Positions 63,868 through 64,000 of a DNA stretch of 64,000 bases are shown here, piece after piece (position 1 is the first letter of the stretch; each line of letters starts with the position of its first letter). The notes under the pieces are model-generated. The model had not been told where the DNA came from and ran no database searches. It worked only from the letters and a program-made list of their open reading frames with translations. The DNA is from Clostridium_F caseinilyticum (GTDB taxonomy: Bacteria; Bacillota; Clostridia; Clostridiales; Clostridiaceae). The translations under genes were made by a program, and so were the position numbers. The stretch lies in NCBI RefSeq assembly GCF_046127645.1, contig NZ_CP175919.1; one strand, 5' to 3'.

Positions 63868-64000
63868 TATATTTTTTATAGTAAAAATATTGAAAAAACT
63901 TATAGCAAATCTTATATTTTAAGTTGAAATTTAATTATTATGCTTACTAAAATTAAATATTTAAAGCTATTATTATAAAATTTCATAAGATTTATTTTGT

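Noticed and set aside
1..64000. CRISPR arrays, rRNA or tRNA genes
   Set aside because: No regularly spaced repeats of CRISPR type and no recognisable rRNA or tRNA sequence were seen on either strand.

Overview
The window is low-GC, AT-rich DNA with strong GGAGG-type ribosome binding sites and a gene set typical of the class Clostridia: a choline-lyase microcompartment, a secreted lipase, an M60 enhancin-like peptidase and a group I intron/IS605 chimera (IStron). It most resembles Clostridium botulinum group I / C. sporogenes. This is inferred from gene content, not from an alignment.

Layout. (1) 1-6.5 kb: accessory DNA, all on the minus strand. It holds a degenerate GHKL ATPase next to an Mrr-type endonuclease, an antirepressor, a frameshifted sigma-like protein, and a phage-like lysogeny module (ImmA/IrrE, XRE, small acidic protein, ImmA/IrrE). 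(2) 6.7-15 kb: a restriction island. A McrB-like ATPase and a DUF2357/PD-(D/E)XK nuclease diverge from two DNA methyltransferases (an amino-methyltransferase with an HTH, and a C5-cytosine enzyme), followed by a convergent HNH protein. (3) 15-24.7 kb: a 5'-truncated adenine deaminase, an intact SF1 helicase, a secreted lipase, a DUF3885-like protein, and a broken second helicase joined to a HEPN-like fragment. (4) 24.7-32 kb: a decayed, higher-GC conjugative-element remnant with an IS21-family insertion and a MarR/MATE pair. (5) 32-37 kb: a Nudix hydrolase, a TetP/TetM-like GTPase, then gene-poor DNA with phage-type small genes. (6) 37-47 kb: an enhancin-like M60 peptidase and a DUF3472 protein sharing mucin-binding-type repeats. 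The DUF3472 gene is split by an IStron made of a group I ribozyme and an intact TnpB. (7) 47-50.1 kb: a CsoR-controlled P1B ATPase and a hemerythrin. (8) 50.3-63.9 kb: a complete minus-strand choline-utilisation (cut) microcompartment operon.

The cut operon reads from a promoter near 63.85 kb down to a terminator at 50.36 kb. CutD activates CutC, which splits choline into trimethylamine and acetaldehyde. The aldehyde dehydrogenase makes acetyl-CoA, PduL makes acetyl phosphate, and EutQ may make acetate plus ATP. The shell proteins, EutN-type vertices, and EutP/EutJ/EutT-like accessory proteins build and service the compartment. The first aldehyde-dehydrogenase homologue lacks the catalytic cysteine.

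The strongest unusual signals are: the IStron, with a perfect 25-bp inverted repeat enclosing tnpB; the Cys-to-Ser aldehyde-dehydrogenase homologue; a dispersed MITE-like palindromic repeat present at four sites; cysteine clusters in both McrBC-like subunits; and a shell protein fused to a Rho-N/SAP-like tail.
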